The notes: generated by a model not told the origin, from the letters alone. 28,964 nt of DNA from JAVBJV01 sp031546815 (GCA_031546815.1 JAVBJV010000066.1:1-28964), one strand, 5' to 3'. Positions 7,794-16,589 are shown, counted from the stretch's first letter. Made by a program: numbers and translations.

Positions 7794-8222
7794 ATGCGTA
7801 CATCTTTCGCTCTTCTCGCCTGCACCGTCAGCATGCTGGCCGTGGGGGCCGCCCAGGCGCAGTCCGTCACCATCACGCCGCCGACAGTGACTACACCTTC
7901 GGTCACCGCCCCCTCCATCACAACGCCGCGCGTGCAGGCTCCCGGCGTCACCCGCCAGCCGAGCGCCGCGCAGGCCGCTCAGCAGGAACGTATGCGCAAT
8001 TGCAACGCCGAAGCCGGCAAGCGCAGCCTGAGCGGCAATAACCGTCGCAGCTTCATGAGCCAGTGTCTGTCCGGCCGCATGCCCGACGCAGCCGCCCCGG
8101 CCGCCCCCGCAGCGCAGGTGCAGCAGGAACGCATGCGCGCCTGCAACACCACTGCCAGCACGCAGAACTTGAGCGGCGCCGCCCGCCGCACGTTCATGAG
8201 CACCTGCCTGCGCGGGAACTAA
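7794..8222 (+). CDS. Exported PsiF-repeat protein
   Basis: Small protein of 142 residues whose job is unknown. It starts at ATG 7794, after AAAGGATAG, with a clear signal peptide (1-22, ending GAAQA) that predicts export to the periplasm. Residues 23-60 are a Thr/Pro/Val-rich linker with TP and AP steps. Two PsiF repeats follow (about 62-93 and 110-141), each with the pattern QQERMR-x-CN ... LSG ... RR-x-FM-x-x-CL. Each repeat has two Cys exactly 21 residues apart (70/91 and 117/138), fit for disulfides. E. coli PsiF is induced by phosphate starvation, but nothing here shows a Pho box, so that role should not be transferred. The gene stands alone between moeA and lexA with its own terminator. 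Confidence 0.85.
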   Translation: MRTSFALLACTVSMLAVGAAQAQSVTITPPTVTTPSVTAPSITTPRVQAPGVTRQPSAAQAAQQERMRNCNAEAGKRSLSGNNRRSFMSQCLSGRMPDAAAPAAPAAQVQQERMRACNTTASTQNLSGAARRTFMSTCLRGN

Positions 8223-8242
8223 CCCCGCCGACTATCTGAAAC

Positions 8243-8279
8243 AGGCCCGGCAGAGCATATCCGCCGGGCCTTTGTTTTT
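8243..8279 (+). terminator. Intrinsic terminator after the PsiF-repeat gene
   Basis: AGGCCCGGC (8243-8251) pairs perfectly with GCCGGGCCT (8263-8271) around an 11-base loop, and is followed by TTTGTTTTT. It lies 20 bases after the stop codon and isolates the gene from lexA. Confidence 0.9.
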
Positions 8280-8418
8280 CCCGAACTCCCGAACCTGGAC
8301 GATCTGCCCAACGCCTTACTGGCGGATTCCCTCATGGAGGGGGAGAATTCACGCGATTGTGTTCTCTCATAGCGATCTTTACCGAGAAAGATCAGCTCCC
8401 CGATTGACGCAAGCACGA

Positions 8419-8433
8419 GAACCAACATAGAAC
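8419..8433. promoter_or_regulatory. LexA (SOS) box 1
   Basis: GAAC-CAACATA-GAAC is a perfect match to the alphaproteobacterial LexA operator GAAC-N7-GAAC. It lies 51 bases before the lexA start and so supports negative autoregulation of lexA. Confidence 0.88.
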
Positions 8434-8443
8434 AAACTCATAT

Positions 8444-8458
8444 GTTGCCGGTTTGTTC
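8444..8458. promoter_or_regulatory. LexA (SOS) box 2, opposite orientation
   Basis: GTTG-CCGGTTT-GTTC is, on the other strand, GAAC-N7-CAAC: one mismatch from the LexA consensus. It faces box 1 with 10 bases between. The inner halves also form a perfect inverted repeat, GAACAAAC (8430-8437) and GTTTGTTC (8451-8458). The TATGTT at 8441-8446 between them could be the -10 element, so a bound repressor would cover the promoter. Confidence 0.6.
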
Positions 8459-8484
8459 CGGGCAACACAGAGGGAGTTCGCCTG

Positions 8485-9201
8485 ATGCTGACCCGTAAAC
8501 AGCATGAACTACTGATGTTCATTCACGGTCATCTGGAACAGACGGGTTATTCCCCTTCGTTCGACGAGATGAAGGCGGCTTTGGGGCTACGTTCGAAATC
8601 GGGGATTCACCGACTGATCTCGGCGCTGGAGGAACGCGGTTTCCTGCAACGCCGCCATCACCGCGCCCGCGCGCTGGAAGTGGTGAAGCTGCCCGAAACA
8701 GCGCCACAGCCGCGTGTGTCCCTCGCCCAGACGGGTGGTGCAGCCGGATTTACGCCCAATATCATTCAGGGGAATTTCGGCGCGCGCCTGCAGGGCAACC
8801 ACCCTGCCCCCGAAGCGCAGGCCGTGCAGTTGCCGCTCTATGGTCGCATCGCCGCCGGGCTGCCGATCGAGGCGATGAACGAGAACATCACCCAGATCGA
8901 TATCCCCTCTGCCTGGCTGGGCCATGGCGAGCATTACGTGTTGGAAGTCGCCGGTGATTCGATGATCGACGCTGGTATTCACGACGGCGATCTGGTGGTG
9001 ATCCGCCGCACGGAAGACATCGAGAACGGCCGCATCGTCGTTGCGCTGATCGATGATAACGAAGTCACGCTGAAACGCCTGCGCCGCAAGGGCGCGTCGA
9101 TCGCGCTGGAGCCAGCGAACATCCAGTATGAAACGCACATCTACCCGGCGGAAAAAGTGCGACTGCAGGGCGAGATGATCGCGCTGATGCGGCGTTACTG
9201 A
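8485..9201 (+). CDS. lexA: LexA repressor (SOS regulator, S24 peptidase)
   Basis: Represses DNA-damage genes and cleaves itself when RecA is activated. It has 238 residues. The N-terminal winged helix (1-66) includes SFDEMKAALGL and SKSGIHRLISALEERGFL. A linker of about 45 residues follows. The C-terminal peptidase has the cleavage bond Ala124-Gly125 in GRIAAGLP, the nucleophile Ser159 in AGDSMIDAG and the general base Lys197 in EVTLKRL. AGGGAG lies 9 bases before ATG 8485. Two LexA boxes upstream indicate autoregulation. Its stop overlaps the stop of convergent comEC by seven bases. Confidence 0.97.
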   Translation: MLTRKQHELLMFIHGHLEQTGYSPSFDEMKAALGLRSKSGIHRLISALEERGFLQRRHHRARALEVVKLPETAPQPRVSLAQTGGAAGFTPNIIQGNFGARLQGNHPAPEAQAVQLPLYGRIAAGLPIEAMNENITQIDIPSAWLGHGEHYVLEVAGDSMIDAGIHDGDLVVIRRTEDIENGRIVVALIDDNEVTLKRLRRKGASIALEPANIQYETHIYPAEKVRLQGEMIALMRRY

Positions 9202-11315
9202 TCCAGTAAGGCTGGCGGCTCCGTTGCATGCGAGCGCGGCAACGGCGCTGGCGGCACCCACGGGCGGGCGCCGCGCCAGGCGCGGTCTGACAGCAGACGC
9301 ATACCATCGCGTGTGAACCACCCGGCATAAGCGCCATCGCGCCAGACGTTGAAGCGGTCCACGCTTTCAACATCGCCGCACAGCCCCTGTAAAGGCTCGG
9401 ACGACAGCACGACGTCAGCGCCTTCGCACGATGTGTCGTGCAGTGCCTCGCGCATCACCATCACGCGCGTACCCGGCACCAGACAGGTAGTTGTACTATC
9501 GGGACAGATGTCCGATGTGCGTGCCTCGGCATTGGGGAGCGCGTCCAGATCCCACGCGCGTGCCCAGGTATCCATGGTAAACTTCGACACCGTGCCGACA
9601 CGCTGCACCTGCACACCCGCCGCTGTGCGCACCGCAATCAACCGTGCATCCTGCGACACCAGCAGATCGGGCGGCGCATGCATCCATGGCGAGGCCATGC
9701 CAAGCACCGCAAGCGGCACACCCAGCGCACGCAGCCAGCCCTTCCACAGCGCCATCCACAGAAAGCCGAACGTCACCGCGCCCAGCCCCCACAGGGGCAT
9801 CAGCGGCACACGCACCAATGCCTCGGGCCAGCTGGCCACTTCATGCGCAATGAACAGTGTGGCGGTCAGCCCCCAGCCCATCGCCGTCAGCGCCCAGCCA
9901 TCCAGCCCGAACGGCATCAGCAGCAGAGCCACCACACCCGCCGGCATCACCAGCACGCTGGTCAGCGGAATAGCCACCATATTGGCCGCCACCGACCACA
10001 GCTGCGCCTGCTGGAAATGGTACATCCCGAACGGCATCGTCGCCACGCCGGCCAGCACCGAGGCCACGAACAGCCCCATCACGCTGAATGCCCAACGCTG
10101 CCAGAACCGCCCCTGCCCCTTCAGCCACAGCAAACGGGGCTGAAACACTTCCCACCCCGCCACCAGCGCCAGCACGGCGCCAAAACTCATCTGGAACGAC
10201 GGGCCGGTAATTTCCTCGGGCGCGTAGAGCAGCACGATGAAGGCGGCGAAACCCAGCCCCCGCAACGTCAACGCCGGACGCCCCAGCATCAGCCCCAGCA
10301 TCACCAGCGCCGCCATCAGGAAGCTGCGCAGCGTCGGCACCTGCATGCCCGTCAGCAACAGATACGCCAGCCCGGCCACAATCCCCGCTGCTGCCGCCAT
10401 TTCCTTTGCGGGCCAGCGCAAGGCCGGTGTGTGCATCAATGCCAGCATGAAGCGCAGCGACGTCATCACCAGCCCGATCACAATGGCGATATGCAACCCC
10501 GAGACCGACAACAGATGCGCCAGCCCCGAAGCCCGAAACGCCTGCAGATCATCGGCATTGATCGCGGTGACCGCCCCGGTCAGCAACGCGCCAGCCACGG
10601 CCCCTTCGCGTGCGGGCAGTACCGTCATCACCCGTGCGATGATCGCGTCGCGCACCCCGCGCAGAAACAACCCCGCGCCAGTTGCCTGTGCATGTTGCAC
10701 CAGTTCGATCTGCCCCAGGGCAAAACCGCTGCCCGCCAGTTTCTGGAAAAACGCGACCCGCTGAAAATCCACCGCCCCCGGATAAGACGGCCACGCCGGA
10801 GACAGGAACCGCGCCCGCACGCGCACGCGATCCCCCGCCTGTACCGTGGTTGTATCCGTGGCCTGCAGACGCACGCGCAACTGGCGCTGCAACGGCGCAG
10901 CGTCTGGCGACAGGCGCGCCTCGCCCAGCACGATGCGTCGTCCTTCGGGAAGAAGGTCAACACCCAGAACAATGCCATCCACAACCTGTGCCGCACGCGG
11001 CAGCACGATCTGTTCCGGTAATCCAGCTGTGCGCCACTGTGCCGCGAAAAACCCCAGCGCCACCGCGCACAGCCCCAGCATCACCGCGCGCCACACAAGC
11101 AGGCCACGCACACACCATACCCCCACCAGGGCAAGCAGCACCGCCACCGCTCCCAGCCAGAGCTGCTGCTCGTTACGCAAGGCGAAATACCCGGCCGTCC
11201 CCAGCCCCACCATGACCGGCAGCCACAACACCACGCGCCCGGCCTGCGCTTCGAGCAGGCGGTGCAGCAGGTTCTGTATGGATGCGCTTTGGCTGACGTC
11301 TACCTCCGGGCGCAT
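9195..11315 (-). CDS. comEC: ComEC/Rec2-family DNA uptake channel protein
   Basis: Predicted inner-membrane channel for single-stranded DNA in natural transformation. It has 706 residues. An N-terminal pair of membrane helices (about 25-95) and a small soluble domain precede the Competence domain with many helices, including GALLTGAVTAINADDLQAFR and SGLAHLLSVSGLHIAIVIG, the hallmark H-L-L-S-V-S-G-L-H-I segment. The C-terminal 160 residues contain no HxHxDH metal motif, so the metallo-beta-lactamase domain present in many longer ComEC proteins is degenerate or absent, as in a number of alphaproteobacteria. It is divergent from gltX and converges on lexA with a seven-base overlap. No other competence genes are in the window, so function in transformation is inferred from family only. 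Confidence 0.9.
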   Translation of the reverse strand: MRPEVDVSQSASIQNLLHRLLEAQAGRVVLWLPVMVGLGTAGYFALRNEQQLWLGAVAVLLALVGVWCVRGLLVWRAVMLGLCAVALGFFAAQWRTAGLPEQIVLPRAAQVVDGIVLGVDLLPEGRRIVLGEARLSPDAAPLQRQLRVRLQATDTTTVQAGDRVRVRARFLSPAWPSYPGAVDFQRVAFFQKLAGSGFALGQIELVQHAQATGAGLFLRGVRDAIIARVMTVLPAREGAVAGALLTGAVTAINADDLQAFRASGLAHLLSVSGLHIAIVIGLVMTSLRFMLALMHTPALRWPAKEMAAAAGIVAGLAYLLLTGMQVPTLRSFLMAALVMLGLMLGRPALTLRGLGFAAFIVLLYAPEEITGPSFQMSFGAVLALVAGWEVFQPRLLWLKGQGRFWQRWAFSVMGLFVASVLAGVATMPFGMYHFQQAQLWSVAANMVAIPLTSVLVMPAGVVALLLMPFGLDGWALTAMGWGLTATLFIAHEVASWPEALVRVPLMPLWGLGAVTFGFLWMALWKGWLRALGVPLAVLGMASPWMHAPPDLLVSQDARLIAVRTAAGVQVQRVGTVSKFTMDTWARAWDLDALPNAEARTSDICPDSTTTCLVPGTRVMVMREALHDTSCEGADVVLSSEPLQGLCGDVESVDRFNVWRDGAYAGWFTRDGMRLLSDRAWRGARPWVPPAPLPRSHATEPPALLDQ

Positions 11316-11408
11316 GTGCGCGTGGAAAATCCCTTATGCGTTCTACGTGATGCCGTGCGCGATTCCGAGACGCTTCCATGAAACCGGCACATGCTCTAAA
11401 CGGGACAC
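11316..11408. promoter_or_regulatory. Divergent promoter gap comEC / gltX
   Basis: 93 bases separate the two start codons. I see no strong operator or hairpin and cannot assign -35/-10 elements with confidence; the gap is called regulatory only because both genes must be started from it or from within it. Confidence 0.3.
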
Positions 11409-12806
11409 ATGTCCATCGTCACACGTTTTGCTCCGTCCCCCACGGGGTTCCTGCATATTGGCGGCGTTCGCACCGCCCTGTTCAACTGGCTGCATGCCCG
11501 CCACCACGGCGGGAAGTTCCTGCTGCGCATCGAGGATACCGACAGCGAACGCGAAGTCCCCGGCGCGAAGGAAGCCATTCTGGATGCGCTCGACTGGCTG
11601 GGCCTGAACCCGGACGAACCGCCGGTGTTCCAGCGCACACGCGAGGCACGCCATGCCGAGGTCGCGCACGAATTGCTGCGCGCCGGCAAGGCGTATCTGG
11701 CGTTCGACACGCCGGAAGAACTCACCGCGATGCGCGAGCTCGCCATGAAGGAAGGCCGCCCGCCGCGCTATGACGGCCGTTGGCGCGACCGCGATCCTTC
11801 GGAAGCACCGGCGGGAGCCAAGGGTGCCATCCGCATCAAGGCCCCGCGCGAGGGCGAGACCGTCGTGAACGACCTGGTGCAGGGCACGATCCGAGTCGCC
11901 AACACCGAACTCGACGACATGATCATCCTGCGCAGCGATGGTCGCCCGACCTATCTGCACGCCGTGGTGGTCGACGACTACGACATGAAGGTCACCACCG
12001 TGATCCGCGGTGACGACCACATCACCAACACGTTCCGCCAGCGCATGGTGTACGACGCTATGGGCTGGACTCCACCAGACTTCGCACACATCCCGCTGAT
12101 CCACGGGGCGGACGGCGCCAAGCTGTCCAAGCGCCACGGTGCCGTGAACGTAATGGAGTTCAAGGAACGCGGCTATCTGCCCGAGGGGCTGATCAACTAC
12201 CTGCTGCGCCTCGGCTGGGGCCACGGCGATACCGAGATCATCGGCCGTGACGAGGCCGTGAAGCTGTTCGACGTCTCGGACGTGGGCCGCGCCGCCAGCC
12301 GGATGGATTACGCCAAGCTGGACCACGTGAACGGCGTCTGGATGCGCCAGGCCGACGATGCCCGTCTGGCCGAAGACGTGATCGCTCGCCTGTCCGCGCG
12401 TGACGGCCTCCGAGTTGATGACGCGGCGAAGGCGCGCGTGCTCACGCTGATGCCGGGGCTGAAGGAACGTGCCCGCACCCTGCAGGACCTGACCGAAGCC
12501 GCGGTATTCCTGGCCCGCCCGGCCCCCTTCGCGTTCGATGCCAAGGCCGCCGCCCTGCTGACCGACGACGCCAAGGCGCTGCTGCGCGAGGTTGCCGCCC
12601 GGATGGCCACAATACCGTTCGAGGCCGCGCCCCTGCACGAGATGCTGAAGGCCTTTGCCGAGGAAAAAGGCGTCAAACTGGGCGCTGTAGCCCAGCCGCT
12701 GCGTGCCGCACTGACCGGCACCACCACCAGCCCGCCGATCGATGCGACCCTGGCCGCGCTGGGGCTGGACGAGACCCTGGCCCGGATCTCCGCCGCCACA
12801 ATGTGA
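11409..12806 (+). CDS. gltX: Glutamyl-tRNA synthetase
   Basis: Charges tRNA with glutamate. Of 465 residues, the class I catalytic domain shows the HIGH box (SPTGFLHIGG, His16) and the KMSKS counterpart KLSKR (238-242); the C-terminal half is the helical anticodon-binding cage. Blocks such as FLLRIEDTDSEREVPGAKEA and VVVDDYDMKVTTVIRGDDH are typical. Alphaproteobacteria often have two GltX copies, one of them a GluQ-type or Gln-mischarging form, so discrimination between tRNA(Glu) and tRNA(Gln) cannot be read from this sequence. A strong terminator begins at the stop codon. Confidence 0.96.
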   Translation: MSIVTRFAPSPTGFLHIGGVRTALFNWLHARHHGGKFLLRIEDTDSEREVPGAKEAILDALDWLGLNPDEPPVFQRTREARHAEVAHELLRAGKAYLAFDTPEELTAMRELAMKEGRPPRYDGRWRDRDPSEAPAGAKGAIRIKAPREGETVVNDLVQGTIRVANTELDDMIILRSDGRPTYLHAVVVDDYDMKVTTVIRGDDHITNTFRQRMVYDAMGWTPPDFAHIPLIHGADGAKLSKRHGAVNVMEFKERGYLPEGLINYLLRLGWGHGDTEIIGRDEAVKLFDVSDVGRAASRMDYAKLDHVNGVWMRQADDARLAEDVIARLSARDGLRVDDAAKARVLTLMPGLKERARTLQDLTEAAVFLARPAPFAFDAKAAALLTDDAKALLREVAARMATIPFEAAPLHEMLKAFAEEKGVKLGAVAQPLRAALTGTTTSPPIDATLAALGLDETLARISAATM

Positions 12807-12832
12807 AAAAAGGCACCTTCGGGTGCCTTTTT
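12806..12832 (+). terminator. Intrinsic terminator after gltX (UUCG loop)
   Basis: AGGCACC (12811-12817), loop TTCG, GGTGCCT (12822-12828), then T-run; the preceding A-run at 12806-12810 can pair with the T-run. The very stable UUCG tetraloop and the position right at the TGA make this a textbook terminator. Confidence 0.93.
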
Positions 12833-12890
12833 CTTATGCCCCGCCCCATAACCTGAGCGCACCAAACACGCCTGTAATTTGCGTATTTGT

Positions 12891-12917
12891 AAATATGCAT
12901 TTAGAATACCCATATCT
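12891..12917. promoter_or_regulatory. Candidate NO-responsive operator before norB
   Basis: AAATATG (12891-12897) and CATATCT (12911-12917) are near-perfect inverted arms, and the left arm continues as ATGCATTT, like the half-site of the nitric oxide sensor NsrR. The spacing between the ATG and CAT arms is 13 bases, two more than in the E. coli NsrR sites I recall, so the match is imperfect. It sits 39 bases before the norB start, where an operator is expected. No Fnr/NnrR-type TTGAT-N4-ATCAA site was seen. Confidence 0.35.
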
Positions 12918-12955
12918 ACGATCGCTTACTGCAATTGGCCTTCCGGAGAGAACCA

Positions 12956-15223
12956 ATGAAATCGTCACGAAAATTATGGTGGTGGCTCACCATAATGTTC
13001 TTCTGCTCGTTTGCCGTCCTCGGATGGCAAGGGCAGGAAATCTATCAAACCGCCCCCCCGATTCCCCAGAAAGTCGTCACGACTGACGGCCGTACCATCT
13101 ACACGGGCGAGCAGATTCAGCTCGGCCAGCAGGTATGGCTCTCGTCTGGTGGCCAGCAGGTTGGCTCGGTCTGGGGCCATGGCAGCTACATCGCTCCCGA
13201 CTGGTCGGCCGACTGGCTGCACCGCGAAGCGACGGGTCTGCTGGAATTCTGGGCTCAGCGCGAGTTCAACAAGCCCTTCGCCTCGCTCCCGGTTGAAGCT
13301 CAGGGTGCCCTGCAGGCACGCCTGAAGAGCCAGATGCGTGCGAACACCTATGATGCCGCAACCGGCGTCCTGACCGTCTCGGCCGATCGCGCCGTGGTCA
13401 TGGAACAGGTGGCGACACATTATCGTGCCCTGTTCAGCGACGACGCGTCCCTCGACGCGCTGCGCGAACAGTATGCGATGATGACCGGTGTGGTTCGCGA
13501 TGCGGAATCGCTGAAGGCGCTGCCCGCATTCATGTTCTGGACAAGCTGGTCTGCTACGACCAACCGTCCGGGCGAAACCAACCTGACCTACACCAGCAAC
13601 TGGCCGCACGAACCGCTGGTCGGCAATACGCCGACAGCCGGCACGGGCATGTGGTCGATCGCCAGTGTGATCCTGCTGATCGCGGGCATCGCCGGTCTGG
13701 TCTGGCTGCATGTGTCCAACCACGAAGAAGCCGATCCGACGGTCCCGTCCAGCGATCCGCTGCTCGGCCTGAAGCCGACTCCTTCGATGAAGGCCACGCT
13801 GAAGTATTTCTACGTGGTGATTGCGCTGTTCTTGGTGCAAGTCATCATGGGCGTCGTCTCGGCGCACTATGCGGTTGAAGGCAATTCCTTCTTCGGGATT
13901 CCCATCAGCGAAATCCTGCCGTTCAGCATGAGCCGCACCATGCACACGCAGCTCAGCGTGTTCTGGATCGCGACAGCATGGCTGGCGACGGGTCTGTACA
14001 TTGCTCCGGCTCTGTCGGGTCATGAACCGAAGTTCCAGGTGTTCGGGATCAACTTCCTGTTCCTGGCGCTGGTCATTCTGGTGTTCGGGTCGATCGGCAC
14101 CAGCTGGGTCGGCACCCTGCAGCGCGCAGGCGTGGACTTCAGCTTCTGGGTCGGTAACCAGGGTCTGGAATACACCAGCATGGGCCGCTTGTGGCAGTAC
14201 CTGCTGTTCATCGGTCTGATCCTGTGGCTGGTGCTGATGGGCCGTGCCCTGTGGCCGGCGCTGATGCGTCCGACCGAAAGCCGTGGCCTGATCGCCATGG
14301 TGTTCGTCTCGGCCACCTGCATCGGACTGTTCTATGCGTCGTCGCTGATGTGGGGCCAGAAGACCCACTATGCAATGGTCGAATACTGGCGTTGGTGGCT
14401 GGTCCACCTGTGGGTTGAAGGCTTCTTCGAAGTGTTCGCCACCGCCGTGATCGCGCTGATCTTCTCGAAGCTTGGCCTGATCCGTTCGTCGACTGCCAAT
14501 ACCGCCATCATCCTGGAAACCATCGTGTTCCTGTTCGGTGGCATCCTCGGCACGCTGCATCATCTGTACTTCACAGGCACACCAACCTCGGTGATCGCCA
14601 TCGGCGCCATGTTCTCGGCGCTGGAAGTGGTGCCGCTGGCACTGGTGGGCTTCGAAGGCTACAGCAACTACAAGCGGTCGAAGGCTGCTCCGTGGGTTGC
14701 AGCCTATCGTTGGCCGATCCTGTGCTTCGTGTCCGTTGGCTTCTGGAACTGCGTGGGCGCCGGGCTGCTGGGCTTCAGCATCAACCCGCCGATCTCGCTT
14801 TACTACGTGCAGGGCCTGAACCTGACGGCCGCCCATGGCCATGCCGCACTGTTCGGCGTGTATGGGATGCTGGGTATCGGTCTGATGCTGTTCTGCCTGC
14901 GTGGCCTGACACCGGCCGCCAACTGGTCGGACAGCCTGCTGAAGCCGATGTTCTGGTCGCTGAATATCGGCCTGGCCATGATGGTGTTCCTGGCACTGGT
15001 GCCGGCTGGCATCTATCAGGCCTGGGCGTCGGTGACGCAGGGCCTGTGGTTCGCCCGTTCGCCGGAAGTGGTGCAGTCGGAATTCATGCGCTCCATGGTT
15101 TGGGCGCGTGTCCCGGGTGACATCGTATTCGGTATCGGCGTGCTGTTCCTGATCTTCTTCGCCATCAAGCTGCTCGGCAACCGCCGTGATGCGAAGCTGG
15201 CGGGTGCGGCTCAGAACGCCTGA
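12956..15223 (+). CDS. norB: Quinol-dependent nitric oxide reductase (qNOR)
   Basis: Inner-membrane haem-copper oxidase relative that reduces NO to N2O with electrons from quinol. It has 755 residues, the length of single-subunit qNOR, with the N-terminal helix and periplasmic domain (about 30-230) fused to the catalytic helices. Ligands are in place: low-spin haem b by His330 and His629, haem b3 by His627, FeB by His484, His535 and His536, with the FeB-site Glu488 in HLWVEGFFEV. GGAGAG lies 5 bases before ATG 12956; a TTG at 12935 in frame is less likely. The gene is monocistronic between two terminators, without nirK or norC nearby, so NO detoxification is more likely than full denitrification. 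Confidence 0.96.
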   Translation: MKSSRKLWWWLTIMFFCSFAVLGWQGQEIYQTAPPIPQKVVTTDGRTIYTGEQIQLGQQVWLSSGGQQVGSVWGHGSYIAPDWSADWLHREATGLLEFWAQREFNKPFASLPVEAQGALQARLKSQMRANTYDAATGVLTVSADRAVVMEQVATHYRALFSDDASLDALREQYAMMTGVVRDAESLKALPAFMFWTSWSATTNRPGETNLTYTSNWPHEPLVGNTPTAGTGMWSIASVILLIAGIAGLVWLHVSNHEEADPTVPSSDPLLGLKPTPSMKATLKYFYVVIALFLVQVIMGVVSAHYAVEGNSFFGIPISEILPFSMSRTMHTQLSVFWIATAWLATGLYIAPALSGHEPKFQVFGINFLFLALVILVFGSIGTSWVGTLQRAGVDFSFWVGNQGLEYTSMGRLWQYLLFIGLILWLVLMGRALWPALMRPTESRGLIAMVFVSATCIGLFYASSLMWGQKTHYAMVEYWRWWLVHLWVEGFFEVFATAVIALIFSKLGLIRSSTANTAIILETIVFLFGGILGTLHHLYFTGTPTSVIAIGAMFSALEVVPLALVGFEGYSNYKRSKAAPWVAAYRWPILCFVSVGFWNCVGAGLLGFSINPPISLYYVQGLNLTAAHGHAALFGVYGMLGIGLMLFCLRGLTPAANWSDSLLKPMFWSLNIGLAMMVFLALVPAGIYQAWASVTQGLWFARSPEVVQSEFMRSMVWARVPGDIVFGIGVLFLIFFAIKLLGNRRDAKLAGAAQNA

Positions 15224-15230
15224 CCCTGTC

Positions 15231-15254
15231 GAAGGGCGCAGCAATGCGCCCTTC
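15231..15254 (+). other. GNRA-capped hairpin after norB
   Basis: GAAGGGCGCA-GCAA-TGCGCCCTTC is a perfect ten-base-pair stem with a GCAA (GNRA) loop, seven bases after the norB stop. It has no T-run behind it; the terminator proper follows 16 bases later. It may protect the mRNA 3' end, or may simply be a repeat-type element. Confidence 0.6.
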
Positions 15255-15265
15255 ACGCAGACACT

Positions 15266-15306
15266 AAAAAAACCGGCGGGGTTTATGGCCCCGCCGGTTT
15301 TCTTTT
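15266..15306. terminator. Bidirectional terminator norB / gloA
   Basis: AACCGGCGGGG (15271-15281) pairs with CCCCGCCGGTT (15289-15299) around a seven-base loop. On the plus strand TTTTCTTTT follows, ending norB; on the minus strand seven T follow, ending the lpxI-gloA transcript, whose stop is 18 bases away. Confidence 0.93.
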
Positions 15307-15317
15307 GACTGGATCGC

Positions 15318-15709
<392 letters not shown>

Positions 15710-15713
<4 letters not shown>

Positions 15714-16561
15714 GATGTACTCCCTTTGATCTCGGCCTCGTCCAGTCCCAGCAGAAACACGCCGGCCTCGTCGGCAGCGGCGATCGTCGCCGGGCGATCG
15801 GCAAGAATGGTGCCATCGCCCTCGAACGCAATCCCGGCAAGTCCCGCGGCTTTAACGCCAGCCACGGTATTCGCCCCGATGGTCGGCAGGTCGGCACGGC
15901 GCTCCTGCCCGGGCTTCACCAGCTTGACCAGCACGCCCGGTGCGCCTGGGTGGCGCAGCGTGGCGGCGCGGGCCAGCATCGCGTCGGTTCCCTCGATCGC
16001 CTCGACCGCCAGCACGACGCCCTGCTGTACCACACAGCACTGCCCGACATCGGCCGCACCCAGCATACGCACCACATCCACCCCGCGCCGGATATCGGCC
16101 AGCATGGCGGCATCGGGCGCAGCGCGGGTCAGCAGACCTTTGGGGGCCAGCGCTTCGGTCAGCACCTCGTGCGCGCCCAGAACACGGAACCCTTCCTCGC
16201 CCAGCACGCGCACAACCGCGGCCAGCAGCCCATCATCCCCGGAAAATGCCGCACGGCCAATCCGGGCGATCAGTTTGGCCCCATCGGCATCCGGATACAG
16301 GCTGAGAAAGGACGGGCGACGGATCGGGCCGATCAGCACCAGATCCTTCACCTGCGCGTTGCGCATCAGCGACAGCAGCTTCCCGGCCGCGCCCAGACGC
16401 ACCATCGCATGCGGCCACGGGGCCAGGATCTCGGGGTCAGCGAACCCCTCGAGCCCGACGATAAACACCCCTCGCCCGGCAGCGGCAGCAGCAGCAGCGA
16501 CGCGTCCGGGAATAGGACCGCCGCCCGCGATAATACCCAAAGTTGAGTTACTGTTGCTCAT
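15710..16561 (-). CDS. lpxI: UDP-2,3-diacylglucosamine pyrophosphatase LpxI
   Basis: Cleaves UDP-2,3-diacylglucosamine to lipid X in lipid A synthesis; it is the alphaproteobacterial replacement for LpxH. The 283 residues form the two LpxI (DUF1009) domains: an N-terminal part with LGIIAGGGPIPGRVA, VGLEG and LVLIGPIRRPS, and a C-terminal part with VVQQGVVLAVEAIEGTDAML and LPTIGANTVAG. The Asp and following residues in RADLPTIG lie where the catalytic metal site is expected. gloA follows with a four-base overlap. lpxB, often the neighbour, is not here. A perfect palindrome lies 17-28 bases before the start. Confidence 0.95.
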
Positions 16562-16577
16562 GCGCGTAATGGTTGTG

Positions 16578-16589
16578 AAACGCGCGTTT
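16578..16589. promoter_or_regulatory. Palindrome before lpxI
   Basis: AAACGCGCGTTT is a perfect twelve-base palindrome 17 bases upstream of the lpxI start codon, in the divergent gap with the 58-residue gene. It could be a protein binding site; no known regulator motif was recognised. Confidence 0.35.

Noticed and set aside
12974..15256. Minus-strand open frame of 760 codons opposite norB
   Set aside because: GC-rich coding strands often leave an open antisense frame. Its translation is rich in His, Gln, Arg and Asp without any domain, while the plus strand encodes a complete NorB.
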